From CAZZKJ01 sp964654695 (GTDB lineage Bacteria; Krumholzibacteriota; Krumholzibacteriia; WVZY01): 27,843 nucleotides of DNA. The position numbers were made by a program, and so were the translations under genes. Below the pieces are notes generated by a model that had not been told where the DNA came from, ran no database searches, and worked only from the letters and a program-made list of their open reading frames with translations. The stretch covers positions 1 through 27,843 of the forward strand of contig CAZZKJ010000030.1 of the NCBI GenBank assembly GCA_964654695.1, in the 5' to 3' direction. Each line of letters opens with the position of its first letter. The stretch's first letter is position 1. Positions 7,456 through 15,861 of the stretch are shown here, one piece after another.

Positions 7456-8730
7456 ATGTCCAAGGCGGAGAAGGATAAATCCCTGAAATACCAGGGAACT
7501 GTGCATGAAAAATCTCGGGAAATAATGAATGACTGGTACGCGGCCCTGGGCGAGGCCGCCGGGACCGGGGCTCCTTCGGGCTACTTGATGATTTCGGGGA
7601 ACTGCGTAGAGATCCTTCAGGCTTTTGACATCCTTCCGATATTTCCGGAAGTCAACGCCTTGCAAATGGCGATTCGAAAAAAATCCCTGCCCATGATACT
7701 CAAAGCCGAAGAAATCGGCTATTCGAGCGATAACTGCGCTTACGTCAAGGCCGATATCGGTTACTTTTTGAACGGGTTGATAGGGCCGGGCCAGCAGATT
7801 CCCAAGCCGTCCATAATTATATGCAACTATGTGGGCTGCAATGTCTACGTGAAATGGTTCGAACATTCGGCGGCATTTCTCGATGCCCCGCTTTTCATGA
7901 TCGATATCCCTTTTTTGAGAGAAGCGGGACCTTCGCAAGCGGATATAGATTATGTGACTTCTCAGTTAAAGGATCTTATAAAGGAATGCGAAAAGATAAC
8001 GGGCAAGAAATACAGCGAATCCAGGCTATCGGAAGTACTGTCCTATTCCGCCCGGGCTGAAGAAGGCTGGTCCAGGGTCAAGGATCTATGCAAGCATAAG
8101 CCTGCTCCTTTTGATGCGTATTTCGACAGCATCAACATGATGGGTCCAATTAACGTGCTTCGCGGCACCCCCCAGGCGGCAGAATTCTTTGATCTCGCAG
8201 TCAAGGAATACGAAGAAAAAGTGTCCCTTAATATCGGACCCGCGAAAAAAGAGCGCTTTCGAACTGTTGTGGAGGGTCCGCCTCCTTATCCCTATTACCG
8301 GAATTTCCGGGATCTTTTTAACGAATGGGGGGCGGTATCGGTTGCCTCTACGTATTCGACCGTTGGCGGCCTGTGGGAATTTGGATTCAGGCATGATCCC
8401 GAAAGGCCGCTCAAGAGTATAGCCATGCAAATGATAACCGAAAATCTCACCAACCGCAGCCTGCTCGAACGCTACAAGCAGATAAAATCATATGTGACCG
8501 ATTGGGAAGCGGATGCTTTAGTGATCCATTCGGTAAAAAGCTGCAGGCTGTTCTCGGCCGGCCAGGGGGATATGAGGGAATATTTCAGCAAGGAACTGGG
8601 CGTGCCGACTCTGCTTCTCGAATCGGACCTGGAAGATCCCAGGTATTATGCTGAAGCTCAAATGAAAAACAGGATAGATGCGTTTTTTGAATCTCTGACG
8701 CACAGGCAGATTCTCTCGCGGGCGAAATAA
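7456..8730 (+). CDS. bcrB: Benzoyl-CoA reductase-type subunit B (BcrB/BzdO-like)
   Basis: This is the second catalytic subunit of the predicted ATP-dependent aryl-CoA reductase, 424 aa. Recognisable family blocks are ISGNCVEILQAFDILPIFPE (46-65), EIGYSSDNCAYVKADIG (86-102), CNYVGC (123-128) with YVKWFEH following, VEGPPPYP (272-279), VASTYSTVGGLWEFGFRHDP (296-315) and SVKSCRLFSAGQ (359-370). Conserved cysteines C50, C94, C128 and C363 are candidates for cluster binding. This pattern resembles BcrB/BzdO of benzoyl-CoA reductase closely; related 2-hydroxyacyl-CoA dehydratase subunits are the alternative. AGAGG lies 8 bases before the ATG, and the gene starts 19 bases after the C subunit stops, so the two are co-transcribed and probably form a heterodimer. 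Confidence 0.86.
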   Translation: MSKAEKDKSLKYQGTVHEKSREIMNDWYAALGEAAGTGAPSGYLMISGNCVEILQAFDILPIFPEVNALQMAIRKKSLPMILKAEEIGYSSDNCAYVKADIGYFLNGLIGPGQQIPKPSIIICNYVGCNVYVKWFEHSAAFLDAPLFMIDIPFLREAGPSQADIDYVTSQLKDLIKECEKITGKKYSESRLSEVLSYSARAEEGWSRVKDLCKHKPAPFDAYFDSINMMGPINVLRGTPQAAEFFDLAVKEYEEKVSLNIGPAKKERFRTVVEGPPPYPYYRNFRDLFNEWGAVSVASTYSTVGGLWEFGFRHDPERPLKSIAMQMITENLTNRSLLERYKQIKSYVTDWEADALVIHSVKSCRLFSAGQGDMREYFSKELGVPTLLLESDLEDPRYYAEAQMKNRIDAFFESLTHRQILSRAK

Positions 8731-8816
8731 AAAAACCTGATGGGATTTCGCCGGGATGAGATCCGTAATTGATTTTTTGCGGGTTTGTATAGTTCAATAA
8801 TACAGAGGAGCATGAC

Positions 8817-9677
8817 ATGTTTTATGCAGCCGGCGTGGATGTTGGTTCGACTCAAACAAAAGCCGTGATACTTGGCAGCAGGAAAGAGATTCATTCGACG
8901 GCGCTTATTCCTACGGGAGCAAACGTTACGCGGGCCGCTGAAAAAGCGTTTAAAGCTGCGTTGGACGGTGGCAAACTCCGCCGCGAAGATATCGCATGTG
9001 TGGCCGGGACCGGGTACGGACGATACAAAGTAACGTTCGGTGATTTCCAGGTAACAGAAATAACCTGCCACGCCCGCGGGGCCCACTTCCTTTTTCCCGG
9101 GACACGAACGGTCATAGACATGGGCGGGCAGGATACTAAGGGTATACATGTGGGCCAGGATGGAGAAGTTCTGGATTTCGTAATGAACGACAAGTGTGCC
9201 GCCGGCACCGGCCGCTTCCTTGCGGCGGCGGCGGAAGTTATGGATCTTTCTCTCGATGACATAGGCGGTATAGCTCTTAAAGCCAAGAGACCTGTAAAGC
9301 TGACATCGGTCTGCACTGTTTTTGTCGAGTCGGATATTATGTCGTACCTTGCGCAAAAGAAGAGCATAGAAGATATTCTCGCCGGGGTTCACCAGGCAAT
9401 AGCCTCGCGAACGATGGCATTAATAAGAAGAGTGGGAATTGAAGAAGAAGTGTCTTTTTCTGGAGGGGTCGCTAAAAATATCGGCATGGTCAGCGCCCTC
9501 GAGGGCAATCTGGGAAAACGTATGAATGTGAGTCCGGAATCGCATTTTATGGGCGCACTGGGGGCGTCGCTTTTTGCGGTTGAAAGGGCTGAAGCCGATT
9601 TGGGCCGGCAGGAAGAAGCGGTGGAGATCGATGGTTGGAGAAACGGTACTGGTTCTGAAGAGGAAGGTAGCGCATGA
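8817..9677 (+). CDS. bcrD: Reductase ATPase subunit (BcrD/BzdQ-like)
   Basis: This is an ASKHA-fold ATPase with a predicted intersubunit [4Fe-4S] cluster that injects low-potential electrons into the catalytic subunits at the cost of ATP, 286 aa. The phosphate-binding motifs are DVGSTQTK (8-15) and DMGGQDTK (101-108); SGGVAKN (215-221) is the adenosine-side motif. The cluster cysteines are C127 in KCAAGTGRF and C166 in TSVCTVF. The GTGYGR motif (64-69) and the Gln-Asp form of the second phosphate motif resemble the D/Q subunit. It has a good ribosome-binding site (GAGGAG, 7 bases before the ATG) and lies 86 bases after subunit B, the longest gap in the operon. The C-terminal tail of about 25 residues is acidic and poorly conserved-looking. 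It overlaps the next gene by four bases (ATGA), consistent with 1:1 expression of the two ATPase subunits. Confidence 0.85.
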   Translation: MFYAAGVDVGSTQTKAVILGSRKEIHSTALIPTGANVTRAAEKAFKAALDGGKLRREDIACVAGTGYGRYKVTFGDFQVTEITCHARGAHFLFPGTRTVIDMGGQDTKGIHVGQDGEVLDFVMNDKCAAGTGRFLAAAAEVMDLSLDDIGGIALKAKRPVKLTSVCTVFVESDIMSYLAQKKSIEDILAGVHQAIASRTMALIRRVGIEEEVSFSGGVAKNIGMVSALEGNLGKRMNVSPESHFMGALGASLFAVERAEADLGRQEEAVEIDGWRNGTGSEEEGSA

Positions 9678-10468
9678 GCTTCATAGCGGGAATTGATCTG
9701 GGTAACGGCACCACCAAGTGCGTAGTAACCAGCGAGGATTTAAAAGTAGTGGGCAGAGCGAAATCCGACACCAAGGCCGATTTCGAGGCGGTCGCAAACA
9801 ACGTCCTCGATGAAGCGCTCGCCTGCGCCGATCTTTCGCGCAAAGATCTTGCTTATGTTTCCACGACCGGATTGGGCCGCTACAGCGTTTCTTTCAGGGA
9901 TATTCAAATTACAGAAATTACCTGCGGCGCCAAGGGAGCCTATTTTCTTTTTCCATCCACGCTTTTTGTTCTTGATATAGGCGCCCAGAGCACCAGAGCG
10001 ATAAAACTCAGGGACAAAGGCAAGGTTAAGGAATTCCAAACCAATGAAAAGTGCGCGGCCGGATCCGGCAGCTTTCTTGAAAAAGCCGCCAAGTATCTGG
10101 AAGTCGAAGTCGACGAAATGGGTGAAAGATCTCTTCGCGCTGAAGAGAGCCAACCGATAAGCAGCGTGTGCGCAGTTCTGGCGGAAAGCGAAATCATAAA
10201 CCACGTATCAGAGGACAGGCCCGTCGATCATATAATAAAAGGGATTCACGAGTCTTTGGCCGACAGGGCGCTCGCCCAGCTCAAGAGGGTCGGGTTCAAC
10301 GGCGAGCTCACGCTAATAGGCGGGGTTGCCCTGCAGGCCGGCATGGTTGAGGTTTGTAAACGGAAATTCGAAGTTAAAGTCAATGTCCCGGAAGAACCGT
10401 GCTATGTAGCCGCCCTGGGCGCAGCGATTCTCGGCCGATCAAGATTGGAAAAGAAACTCGCTGCTTGA
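9674..10468 (+). CDS. bcrA: Reductase ATPase subunit (BcrA/BzdP-like)
   Basis: This is the second ASKHA-fold ATPase subunit, 264 aa, a paralogue of the preceding gene product with the cluster cysteines at the same positions (C127 in KCAAGSGSF, C166 in SSVCAVLAESE). The phosphate motifs are DLGNGTTK (8-15) and DIGAQSTR (101-108). TTGLGRYSVSFRDIQITEIT (64-83) and the DIGAQSTRAI block resemble the A/P subunit. Two different ATPases beside two catalytic subunits is the composition of class I benzoyl-CoA reductase; 2-hydroxyacyl-CoA dehydratases normally use a single homodimeric activator. Thauera-type BcrA is much longer, so the short form is closer to the Azoarcus-type (Bzd) enzyme. The start overlaps the previous stop (ATGA) with GAGGAAGG upstream. 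The operon appears to end here; the next gene is on the other strand. Confidence 0.85.
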   Translation: MSFIAGIDLGNGTTKCVVTSEDLKVVGRAKSDTKADFEAVANNVLDEALACADLSRKDLAYVSTTGLGRYSVSFRDIQITEITCGAKGAYFLFPSTLFVLDIGAQSTRAIKLRDKGKVKEFQTNEKCAAGSGSFLEKAAKYLEVEVDEMGERSLRAEESQPISSVCAVLAESEIINHVSEDRPVDHIIKGIHESLADRALAQLKRVGFNGELTLIGGVALQAGMVEVCKRKFEVKVNVPEEPCYVAALGAAILGRSRLEKKLAA

Positions 10469-10539
10469 AAAAGCCCATTCAAACCGCAAAAAGCTAATGA
10501 TTCGGGACCGCGTTCTTCACCCGTGCGATAGAACAGTCA

Positions 10540-10752
10540 TCATCCGTTTGTAAAGAAATCGAATACGTTGCCGAGCATGCTGCTGTCGGTTTTGTACAAT
10601 TCGGTGAACTTGCATTTTGAGCACGTGACAGTGGTAAACCTCTTTGACTGCACATCAAAAATTTTCGTAAAAAAACCGCCCGTGCCGCGAATCTCCGATA
10701 CGTCGTAGGCTTCGCATCCGCATTTGGGGCATTTGTACGATAATCCCTGCAT
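10540..10752 (-). CDS. Small zinc-ribbon protein (COG3478-like)
   Basis: This 70-aa cytoplasmic protein has two CxxC pairs (CPKC at 8-11 and CSKC near residue 44-47) forming a single zinc ribbon, with the family-typical stretches EIRGTGGFFTKIFDVQ, FTTVTC and LGNVFDFF. It matches what I know of the predicted nucleic-acid-binding zinc-ribbon family COG3478; the molecular function is not established. AAAGGA lies just before the ATG on the minus strand. It converges with the reductase operon (71 bases between the two stops) and follows the phosphodiesterase gene by about 80 bases on the same strand, so the two could share a transcript. Confidence 0.8.
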   Translation of the reverse strand: MQGLSYKCPKCGCEAYDVSEIRGTGGFFTKIFDVQSKRFTTVTCSKCKFTELYKTDSSMLGNVFDFFTNG

Positions 10753-10834
10753 TTCATTATCCTTTCGCGTTTGAGGTTAGACAATACCGGATCGGCCGTG
10801 CTGCGCGAACAGTTCCGACGGCTGCCGCCGGGAT

Positions 10835-12877
10835 TCACCTTTCCTGGATTATATGTTTTAAAAAATTATTCATAGCTATAGGACTGTTTATACGTTCTGA
10901 TATTTTTGCACTGCGTCTGGGATGGATTATAAAAGCTTCGGTTTGCTCTCCGCCTATTCCGCCGTGCGTGCCGACCTGGTTCTCGAAGCTGACTATTTGG
11001 CCCCTATCCAGGACCGATCCGACCAGTATTACATCTCCGGAATCCGGATATTCAGCCAGTTTTTGCAGGGCTTCCGTTGAAACGGCATCATTATTATACT
11101 CCGCCAGTGGATCTTCGCCGTCGATATTCCCTGACCGAAGCCTTTTCACGCCCTTCTTTCCGAATACAAGGACTTCATTATCGCTGTTTCGAAGCATAAC
11201 AAATCCGATTCCGGGATGCGAGGACACGCTCTCGATCAATTCGGGATGGATTCGCAGAATGTCCTCCACAGTCAGCCTGCCTGCGTACTCGGCGAAATAA
11301 ACATGCGCCAAGCTTCCCGTGGAACATATTATTATATCTTCCTCGCCGGTGCTTTTGGAACTCTCTTCGCCTATTCTTGAACTTATTCTTTCCAGCGCCC
11401 TTCTGCTTCTTCTTATGGTCTGTGTTCCAAAAGCCTCATCCGCCTGGGACATTTCATGCAGGAGTGTAGCTAAATAACCGCGGCCCGGATCGTAAACCGA
11501 GTTTTGCAACAGCGGTTTCTTGAGCAGATCCTCTATATATTCCGGAAGGCTTCGGCCGTACAAGGTTGAGAATGGCACGCAGCGGGCCTGGCCGTGATCC
11601 GACAGGATGATTATGTCATAAGGCTTCTCAGCTTTTTTGATTACGGCCCGGTTTATTTTCCTGATTTGCCTGTCAATGCCGCTTAGCGAGTTTATTGCAT
11701 CCCATGATAAAGGGCCGGCATGGTGAGCGATAATATCGTATCCAATATAATTGACGTATATTATCGGAATACCCCGGACTATGTCTTCCATAATGAAAAA
11801 AGTGGTGCTTTCGCGGAGAAACGTATTGCCCACCGATCGGAGAAGGGAAAACTTGATGCCGCGTTTGACCCTGGGCGTTTTATTCTTCAGTATCTCCAGG
11901 ACCCTCTGGAAACGATCAACAAAAAATTCCCAGATCATTAGAACCACCGCGCGGCTGTAGAGATAGGGATGGAGCGAGAATATGGCAAAATCCTCCAATT
12001 CGCTTCTTCGCCTCCTAAAATCCTTTTCGAGAATTACACTCAATGTCAGTAATTTTTTTTTGGCTCCGCCGTGTATAAGAGTGTTAATACAAGTTCCACC
12101 TTCGAGTATGGTCCCGTTTTTGGAGGATAGCCTCTTGTCGATCTCGTGCATGTCCGAAGAGTTTGAGGATTCGTATATCTTGTTTTCCGTTTTGCTGTAC
12201 CATCTGAACCCCGGAATGTTATAGTTATTGCCGTAGAAAATACCGGCTTGAACCGACGATGTCTGCGAAGGTAGTCCGGAAAACCATTCGTGCATTGCAT
12301 GACGCCTCCTCGCCACCATTTCGGCAACGAAGGGCATTTTGCCCCTGTTGATTGCTCTTTTGAGAGCAGAAAAGGAGAGGCCGTCTATTTGCAGCACGAT
12401 GAGATTCCTCTGTCTTCGGCTTTGAGCCGAAGTTTTTGTCAGCGCGCTGAGTTTATCCATGACCTTCAGAAAAAGTGAATAGTCTTCTTCTATAGCCATG
12501 ATATTGGTCAGAATTGTATGGACTGAAGTCAAAACCAAAAGCCCGACCAGGGCGGCCCCGAAGTTCTCTATAACGAACGATGGAACCAATCTGTCAATCA
12601 AGTAGAACAGTGCGGAATTCAAAACCAACGTGGTCAATCCCAGGGAAACGAAGTTAATTGGAAGGAATAGGATTATCAGCATCGGACGCACCAACCCATT
12701 CAGAAGGGCCAGCCATATAGCCACAAGAAAGGGGTTGAGGTACCAGAACTGGCTTTCCTTGATAAAATATATGCCGGGGAGCAAAAGGGCGGTCGTGCCG
12801 ATAGATACCGCATCTGCAATCCAGACAAGCAGGTAGCGCGAAAAAAGTTTCAAGACCAATAGAAGATTTCGGTTCAT
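10835..12877 (-). CDS. Holin-like membrane domain fused to phosphodiesterase/phosphatase
   Basis: This is a two-part protein of 680 aa. Residues about 8-125 hold four membrane segments resembling the 'phage holin 4-2' family (PF04020), which in bacteria is usually not viral. Residues about 158-660 form an alkaline-phosphatase-superfamily (type I phosphodiesterase/nucleotide pyrophosphatase-like) domain with metal-binding D165 in LQIDGL, the probable nucleophile T206 in PSQTSSVQ, D381 and H385 in GYDIIAHHAG and D427-H428 in SDHGQ. The domain probably acts on a phosphodiester or phospholipid-type substrate at the membrane; the substrate and membrane side are unknown. The same fusion occurs in other bacteria, so it is not a frame artefact. 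The start has GGAG about 10 bases upstream. No dedicated partner is visible. Confidence 0.82.
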   Translation of the reverse strand: MNRNLLLVLKLFSRYLLVWIADAVSIGTTALLLPGIYFIKESQFWYLNPFLVAIWLALLNGLVRPMLIILFLPINFVSLGLTTLVLNSALFYLIDRLVPSFVIENFGAALVGLLVLTSVHTILTNIMAIEEDYSLFLKVMDKLSALTKTSAQSRRQRNLIVLQIDGLSFSALKRAINRGKMPFVAEMVARRRHAMHEWFSGLPSQTSSVQAGIFYGNNYNIPGFRWYSKTENKIYESSNSSDMHEIDKRLSSKNGTILEGGTCINTLIHGGAKKKLLTLSVILEKDFRRRRSELEDFAIFSLHPYLYSRAVVLMIWEFFVDRFQRVLEILKNKTPRVKRGIKFSLLRSVGNTFLRESTTFFIMEDIVRGIPIIYVNYIGYDIIAHHAGPLSWDAINSLSGIDRQIRKINRAVIKKAEKPYDIIILSDHGQARCVPFSTLYGRSLPEYIEDLLKKPLLQNSVYDPGRGYLATLLHEMSQADEAFGTQTIRRSRRALERISSRIGEESSKSTGEEDIIICSTGSLAHVYFAEYAGRLTVEDILRIHPELIESVSSHPGIGFVMLRNSDNEVLVFGKKGVKRLRSGNIDGEDPLAEYNNDAVSTEALQKLAEYPDSGDVILVGSVLDRGQIVSFENQVGTHGGIGGEQTEAFIIHPRRSAKISERINSPIAMNNFLKHIIQER

Positions 12878-13238
12878 GGATCCATTCTCCGGGCTCCCTT
12901 GGTCTTATCCCGTCCGGCTGCGGGAGGCCAATAGAGAGATTAGGGTATTTAGGTCTCTTTTAAAGGCATATGGCATCCTGTATGCATGATCGTGTGTGTG
13001 AATTTATCGCTTGCTTTATCGGCGTCGAAGAACATTATTACGTAGAACCGGCGTAACGGGAATAAAAACTCGATGGCGTTATCATGCCCTCCTCAGCGAT
13101 TATAGGCGATCAAAGGGGCTAAAAGTAATCGGAAAATAGAGCGCGGCGGAATCAGTAGTAGCAGTCTTGACGAGAGCCGTTACTGCAATAAAGCTTCCTC
13201 TTCTCTAATATACTTATAATGCAATCAATTAGGTCTTC
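12878..13238. other. Divergent intergenic region, no clear gene
   Basis: This 361-base stretch separates two divergent genes. I see no convincing coding sequence. It contains a sigma-54-like element at 12971-12985 (plus strand) and a TATAAT at 13215-13220 a short distance before the metallo-hydrolase ATG, without a good -35 partner. A 14-codon minus-strand frame at the AGGAGG near 13089-13094 is too short to support. Confidence 0.5.
12971..12985 (+). promoter_or_regulatory. Possible sigma-54 promoter
   Basis: TGGCATCCTGTATGC keeps the invariant GG and GC separated by 10 bases but has A in place of the first T of TTGC. The nearest plus-strand gene starts about 250 bases downstream, so its role is unclear. 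Confidence 0.25.
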
Positions 13239-14018
13239 ATGGTAGAACATTATTCAGCAGCCGATATTACTTTTATTGGACACGCGACAGTATTGATAGA
13301 AATGTCCGGGGTTCGAATACTAACTGACCCGGTTTTTCGCAGGAGATTATGGTTTCTTCGCAGATCCGCTTTTGAATACCCGTTTCATTCAGATATCAAT
13401 GCAGTCGACGCGATATTGCTGTCTCACATGCACTTCGATCACATGGATTATCCCTCGCTTCGCGAGATTCCCAAGAGCACTCCGATTATTGCTCCCAAGG
13501 GCGCAGGGCATTATCTTCGCAACAAGGTTTCTCACGAGATAATAGAAATGGGCGAGGGCGAATCCATGGATATCAAAGGTGTAAAGATCAACGCAGCGCC
13601 TTCCCATCACCGCGGCGGTTTCTATTGGCCGTTTTGGCTTCCGGCCGGAGTTTTGAGCTATATGCTCGAAGGGACAAAAACTATTTATTTTGCAGGCGAC
13701 ACCGCGCTGTTCGACCGGATGTCCGAGCTTGGATCGGGCTATGATATAGATGCAGCCCTTCTGCCTGTATGGGGTTTCGGCCCCTATATTCGAGGGGATC
13801 ACATGTCGCCGGGACAAGCCGCATCCGCATTGTCGGCTCTGTCTCCAAGAACCGCCATACCAATCCACTGGGGGACTTTGAGACCGGCAGGCCCGGTATG
13901 GAACAGGATGTCTTTTCTCAAAGACCCTCCCTTGTCTTTTTCAGCCCATGCAGCTAAGCTCGCTCCCGGCACGGAAGTCAGAGTGTTGAATCCGGGTGAG
14001 AGAACGCTGGTTAATTAA
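13239..14018 (+). CDS. Metallo-beta-lactamase-fold hydrolase (UlaG-like)
   Basis: This is a cytoplasmic metal-dependent hydrolase of 259 aa. It has the HxHxDH motif in SHMHFDHMD (H63, H65, D67, H68), an upstream LTDP (D30), a further histidine pair in PSHHRGGF, the bridging aspartate in FAGDTALF, and the terminal metal histidine in IPIHWGT. The early GHATVLIE and the LTDPVF motif place it with the UlaG/RomA/NAPE-PLD-like branch (Lactamase_B_2), whose members cleave lactones or phosphodiesters of phospholipids; the substrate cannot be read from sequence. No signal peptide is visible. The ribosome-binding site is weak, and a TATAAT about 18 bases before the ATG suggests a very short leader. It is a lone gene, divergent from the phosphodiesterase gene and convergent with the metal-uptake operon. 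Confidence 0.85.
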   Translation: MVEHYSAADITFIGHATVLIEMSGVRILTDPVFRRRLWFLRRSAFEYPFHSDINAVDAILLSHMHFDHMDYPSLREIPKSTPIIAPKGAGHYLRNKVSHEIIEMGEGESMDIKGVKINAAPSHHRGGFYWPFWLPAGVLSYMLEGTKTIYFAGDTALFDRMSELGSGYDIDAALLPVWGFGPYIRGDHMSPGQAASALSALSPRTAIPIHWGTLRPAGPVWNRMSFLKDPPLSFSAHAAKLAPGTEVRVLNPGERTLVN

Positions 14019-14114
14019 ACTTCCAAAGAGGTTGTTTTCTTAACGCGGTCCGTGTGCGCAACTTCATTGCTGTTTTAAATGCTGCGCCGTCCGAATTCTG
14101 CATATCATGTCCCG

Positions 14115-14945
14115 TCAGAGCTCATTTTTTATCAAAAAGCTGGCCAATCTAGCCAGCAGAAGAACTAGAGTTAAAGCCGTAATTATGGACGGCCCTGCTG
14201 GTAGATTCATTCCAACAGAAGCGGCGATACCTCCTAATGATCCCAAGAATGCCGCAGCCCATCCCAACGCGAGTCTTTTGGATGACATGGCGGTAAGCAT
14301 CAGGGCTGTTACCGGCGGTATTACCAGAAGAGAAAACACCAGGAGCACTCCGGCCAATGGAACGGCGGAAGTTACGACCAATCCAAAACTGGAATAAAAA
14401 AGAAAATCCCAGCCTGCAATGGAATATCCTTTTTGCATAGCCTCCTGGCGGTTTGAGGTTATGGCAAAAAACTGTTTTCTGAAGATAAAGTGCAGAATTC
14501 CAACGCCAATAAAAACAACGGATAATTTTATTATTTCGGTTTTCGTGACTGTTAGCAGGGATCCGGAGAGCATATGCTGCAGTTCTTCCATGCCGCCGGG
14601 CATATGGGCGAGGAGCAGTATTGTAACGGCCGCACACCCAACGTAGAGTACGCCTATGAAAGCTTCTTGGGGGATGCGATCATCCTTGGATTTGGCTATA
14701 GAAACAATTGCTGCACCCGCAAATGTGCTGAGCAATGAAAGTGCATAATACTGCGGGCCACCCTTGCTGAATCCCAGGAGAGTGGCCAGAACAGCCCCGA
14801 GGGCGGCCGCCTGTGCCAGGGAGAGGTCAACGAAAATTACACCCCGGCTGACAATATGGAATCCCAGGTACGCATGTATGCCGGCCATAATCAGCGCACA
14901 AATCCCTGCCAGGATTACGAATTCAGATGTAAGTATTTGCAGCAT
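14115..14945 (-). CDS. znuB: Zn/Mn ABC transporter permease (ZnuB-like)
   Basis: This is the membrane subunit of a cluster A-I metal importer, 276 aa from the chosen start, with about eight hydrophobic segments. Family features include FVDLSLAQAAALGA near the N-terminus, the EAFIGVLYVGCAA block, and VVTSAVPLAGVLLVFSLLVIPP near the C-terminus. The ATG at 14945 has GAGGAG 7 bases upstream and begins one base after the znuA stop; a TTG at 14960 would add five residues and overlap znuA but is less likely. The ATPase needed to power import is not in this operon: the gene is followed by a convergent, unrelated hydrolase. An unlinked ZnuC-type ATPase must exist if the transporter works. Confidence 0.9.
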   Translation of the reverse strand: MLQILTSEFVILAGICALIMAGIHAYLGFHIVSRGVIFVDLSLAQAAALGAVLATLLGFSKGGPQYYALSLLSTFAGAAIVSIAKSKDDRIPQEAFIGVLYVGCAAVTILLLAHMPGGMEELQHMLSGSLLTVTKTEIIKLSVVFIGVGILHFIFRKQFFAITSNRQEAMQKGYSIAGWDFLFYSSFGLVVTSAVPLAGVLLVFSLLVIPPVTALMLTAMSSKRLALGWAAAFLGSLGGIAASVGMNLPAGPSIITALTLVLLLARLASFLIKNEL

Positions 14946-14946
14946 A

Positions 14947-15849
14947 TCAGCGCTCCTCAAGTGCGGCGTTTAGCTTGTTCAAAAGAATGTCGAATAATTT
15001 AAAATAATCTTCGGCACCTTTCTCTCCCCCTACAGAGGGCGGGAGGTCTACTATCTTTGCTCCAGTGAGGCGGGATATTGTATTTGGTGTTCTATTCGAA
15101 TAGTAAGGCTCCTTGCCGATTATCTTAATGTTTCTGGATTTTATCATTTTGACTAATTCGGCAGTGTGGGATGGTGATGGCTCAATGCCCGGTTTTGGTT
15201 CAACGAATCCTGCGACTTTAATGCCGAAGGCTCTACAGAAATATGGCCAGCTATTGTGATAAGTGACTATTTCTATTCCTTTCAAAGGGCGGGCTTTTTC
15301 CAGCCAGCGTTCTTTCGAGTTTTTAATCCTGATTTCAAAAGACCTCAGATTTGCTTCATAATAAGAAGCATTATCGGGGTCCAGTTCGATCAGCGCTTCG
15401 GTTATCCCGGTGGCAGTTATGATGCCGTTGTCCGGATCAAGCCAATAATGGGGATTTCCCTGGGGATGAATGTCTCCCATTGAAGCATCGGCTCTGGTAT
15501 TTAGTTTTTCAAGCGGGAGTATATTGCTCGAGCAGTCGATTATTTTAAGCTTGCTGTTTCTCGATCCGTCTATGATATAATCCGCCCACAAATCAAGACC
15601 CATTCCGACTTTTAAATATATATCGGCCCTGGATACCTTTATCATATAACTGGGCAGGACTTCAATGAAGTGTGGGTTGACTTTGCCGTTGGCTATGCTT
15701 TCGACCTTCGCCCTGCCGCCTCCCAAAAATCCGGCTATGGCTGCAAGATCGCTCGTCGATGATACGATCCTGACCGCCGCCGCCGAACATACCGCTGAAG
15801 ACATGACGAAAAACAACAAGGCCAACGCCCCTGAATGTTTCTTTGACAT
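14947..15849 (-). CDS. znuA: Periplasmic Zn/Mn-binding protein (ZnuA-like)
   Basis: This is a cluster A-I solute-binding protein of 300 aa with a Sec signal peptide (about residues 1-24; Cys21 does not sit in a good lipobox). The metal ligands expected for the family are H60 in VNPHFIE, H134 in GNPHYWLDP, H198 in TYHNSWPYF and an acidic residue later in the protein, with E247 in GKEPYY nearby. The loop before H134 is short and not His-rich, unlike classical gamma-proteobacterial ZnuA. It should capture Zn2+ (or Mn2+) in the periplasm and deliver it to the permease encoded immediately downstream. AAAGGAGA lies just before the ATG, and the gap to the upstream barrel-protein gene is only 12 bases, so they are co-transcribed. 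Metal specificity cannot be decided from sequence alone. Confidence 0.9.
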   Translation of the reverse strand: MSKKHSGALALLFFVMSSAVCSAAAVRIVSSTSDLAAIAGFLGGGRAKVESIANGKVNPHFIEVLPSYMIKVSRADIYLKVGMGLDLWADYIIDGSRNSKLKIIDCSSNILPLEKLNTRADASMGDIHPQGNPHYWLDPDNGIITATGITEALIELDPDNASYYEANLRSFEIRIKNSKERWLEKARPLKGIEIVTYHNSWPYFCRAFGIKVAGFVEPKPGIEPSPSHTAELVKMIKSRNIKIIGKEPYYSNRTPNTISRLTGAKIVDLPPSVGGEKGAEDYFKLFDILLNKLNAALEER

Positions 15850-15861
15850 TTACTATCTCCT

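Noticed and set aside
8658..9392. 244-codon minus-strand frame over the reductase genes
   Set aside because: It overlaps two well-supported genes in antisense and has no ribosome-binding site or motifs.
10835..12877. Prophage origin suggested by the holin-like domain
   Set aside because: No phage structural, lysis or integrase genes are nearby, and this domain family is common in non-viral bacterial proteins.
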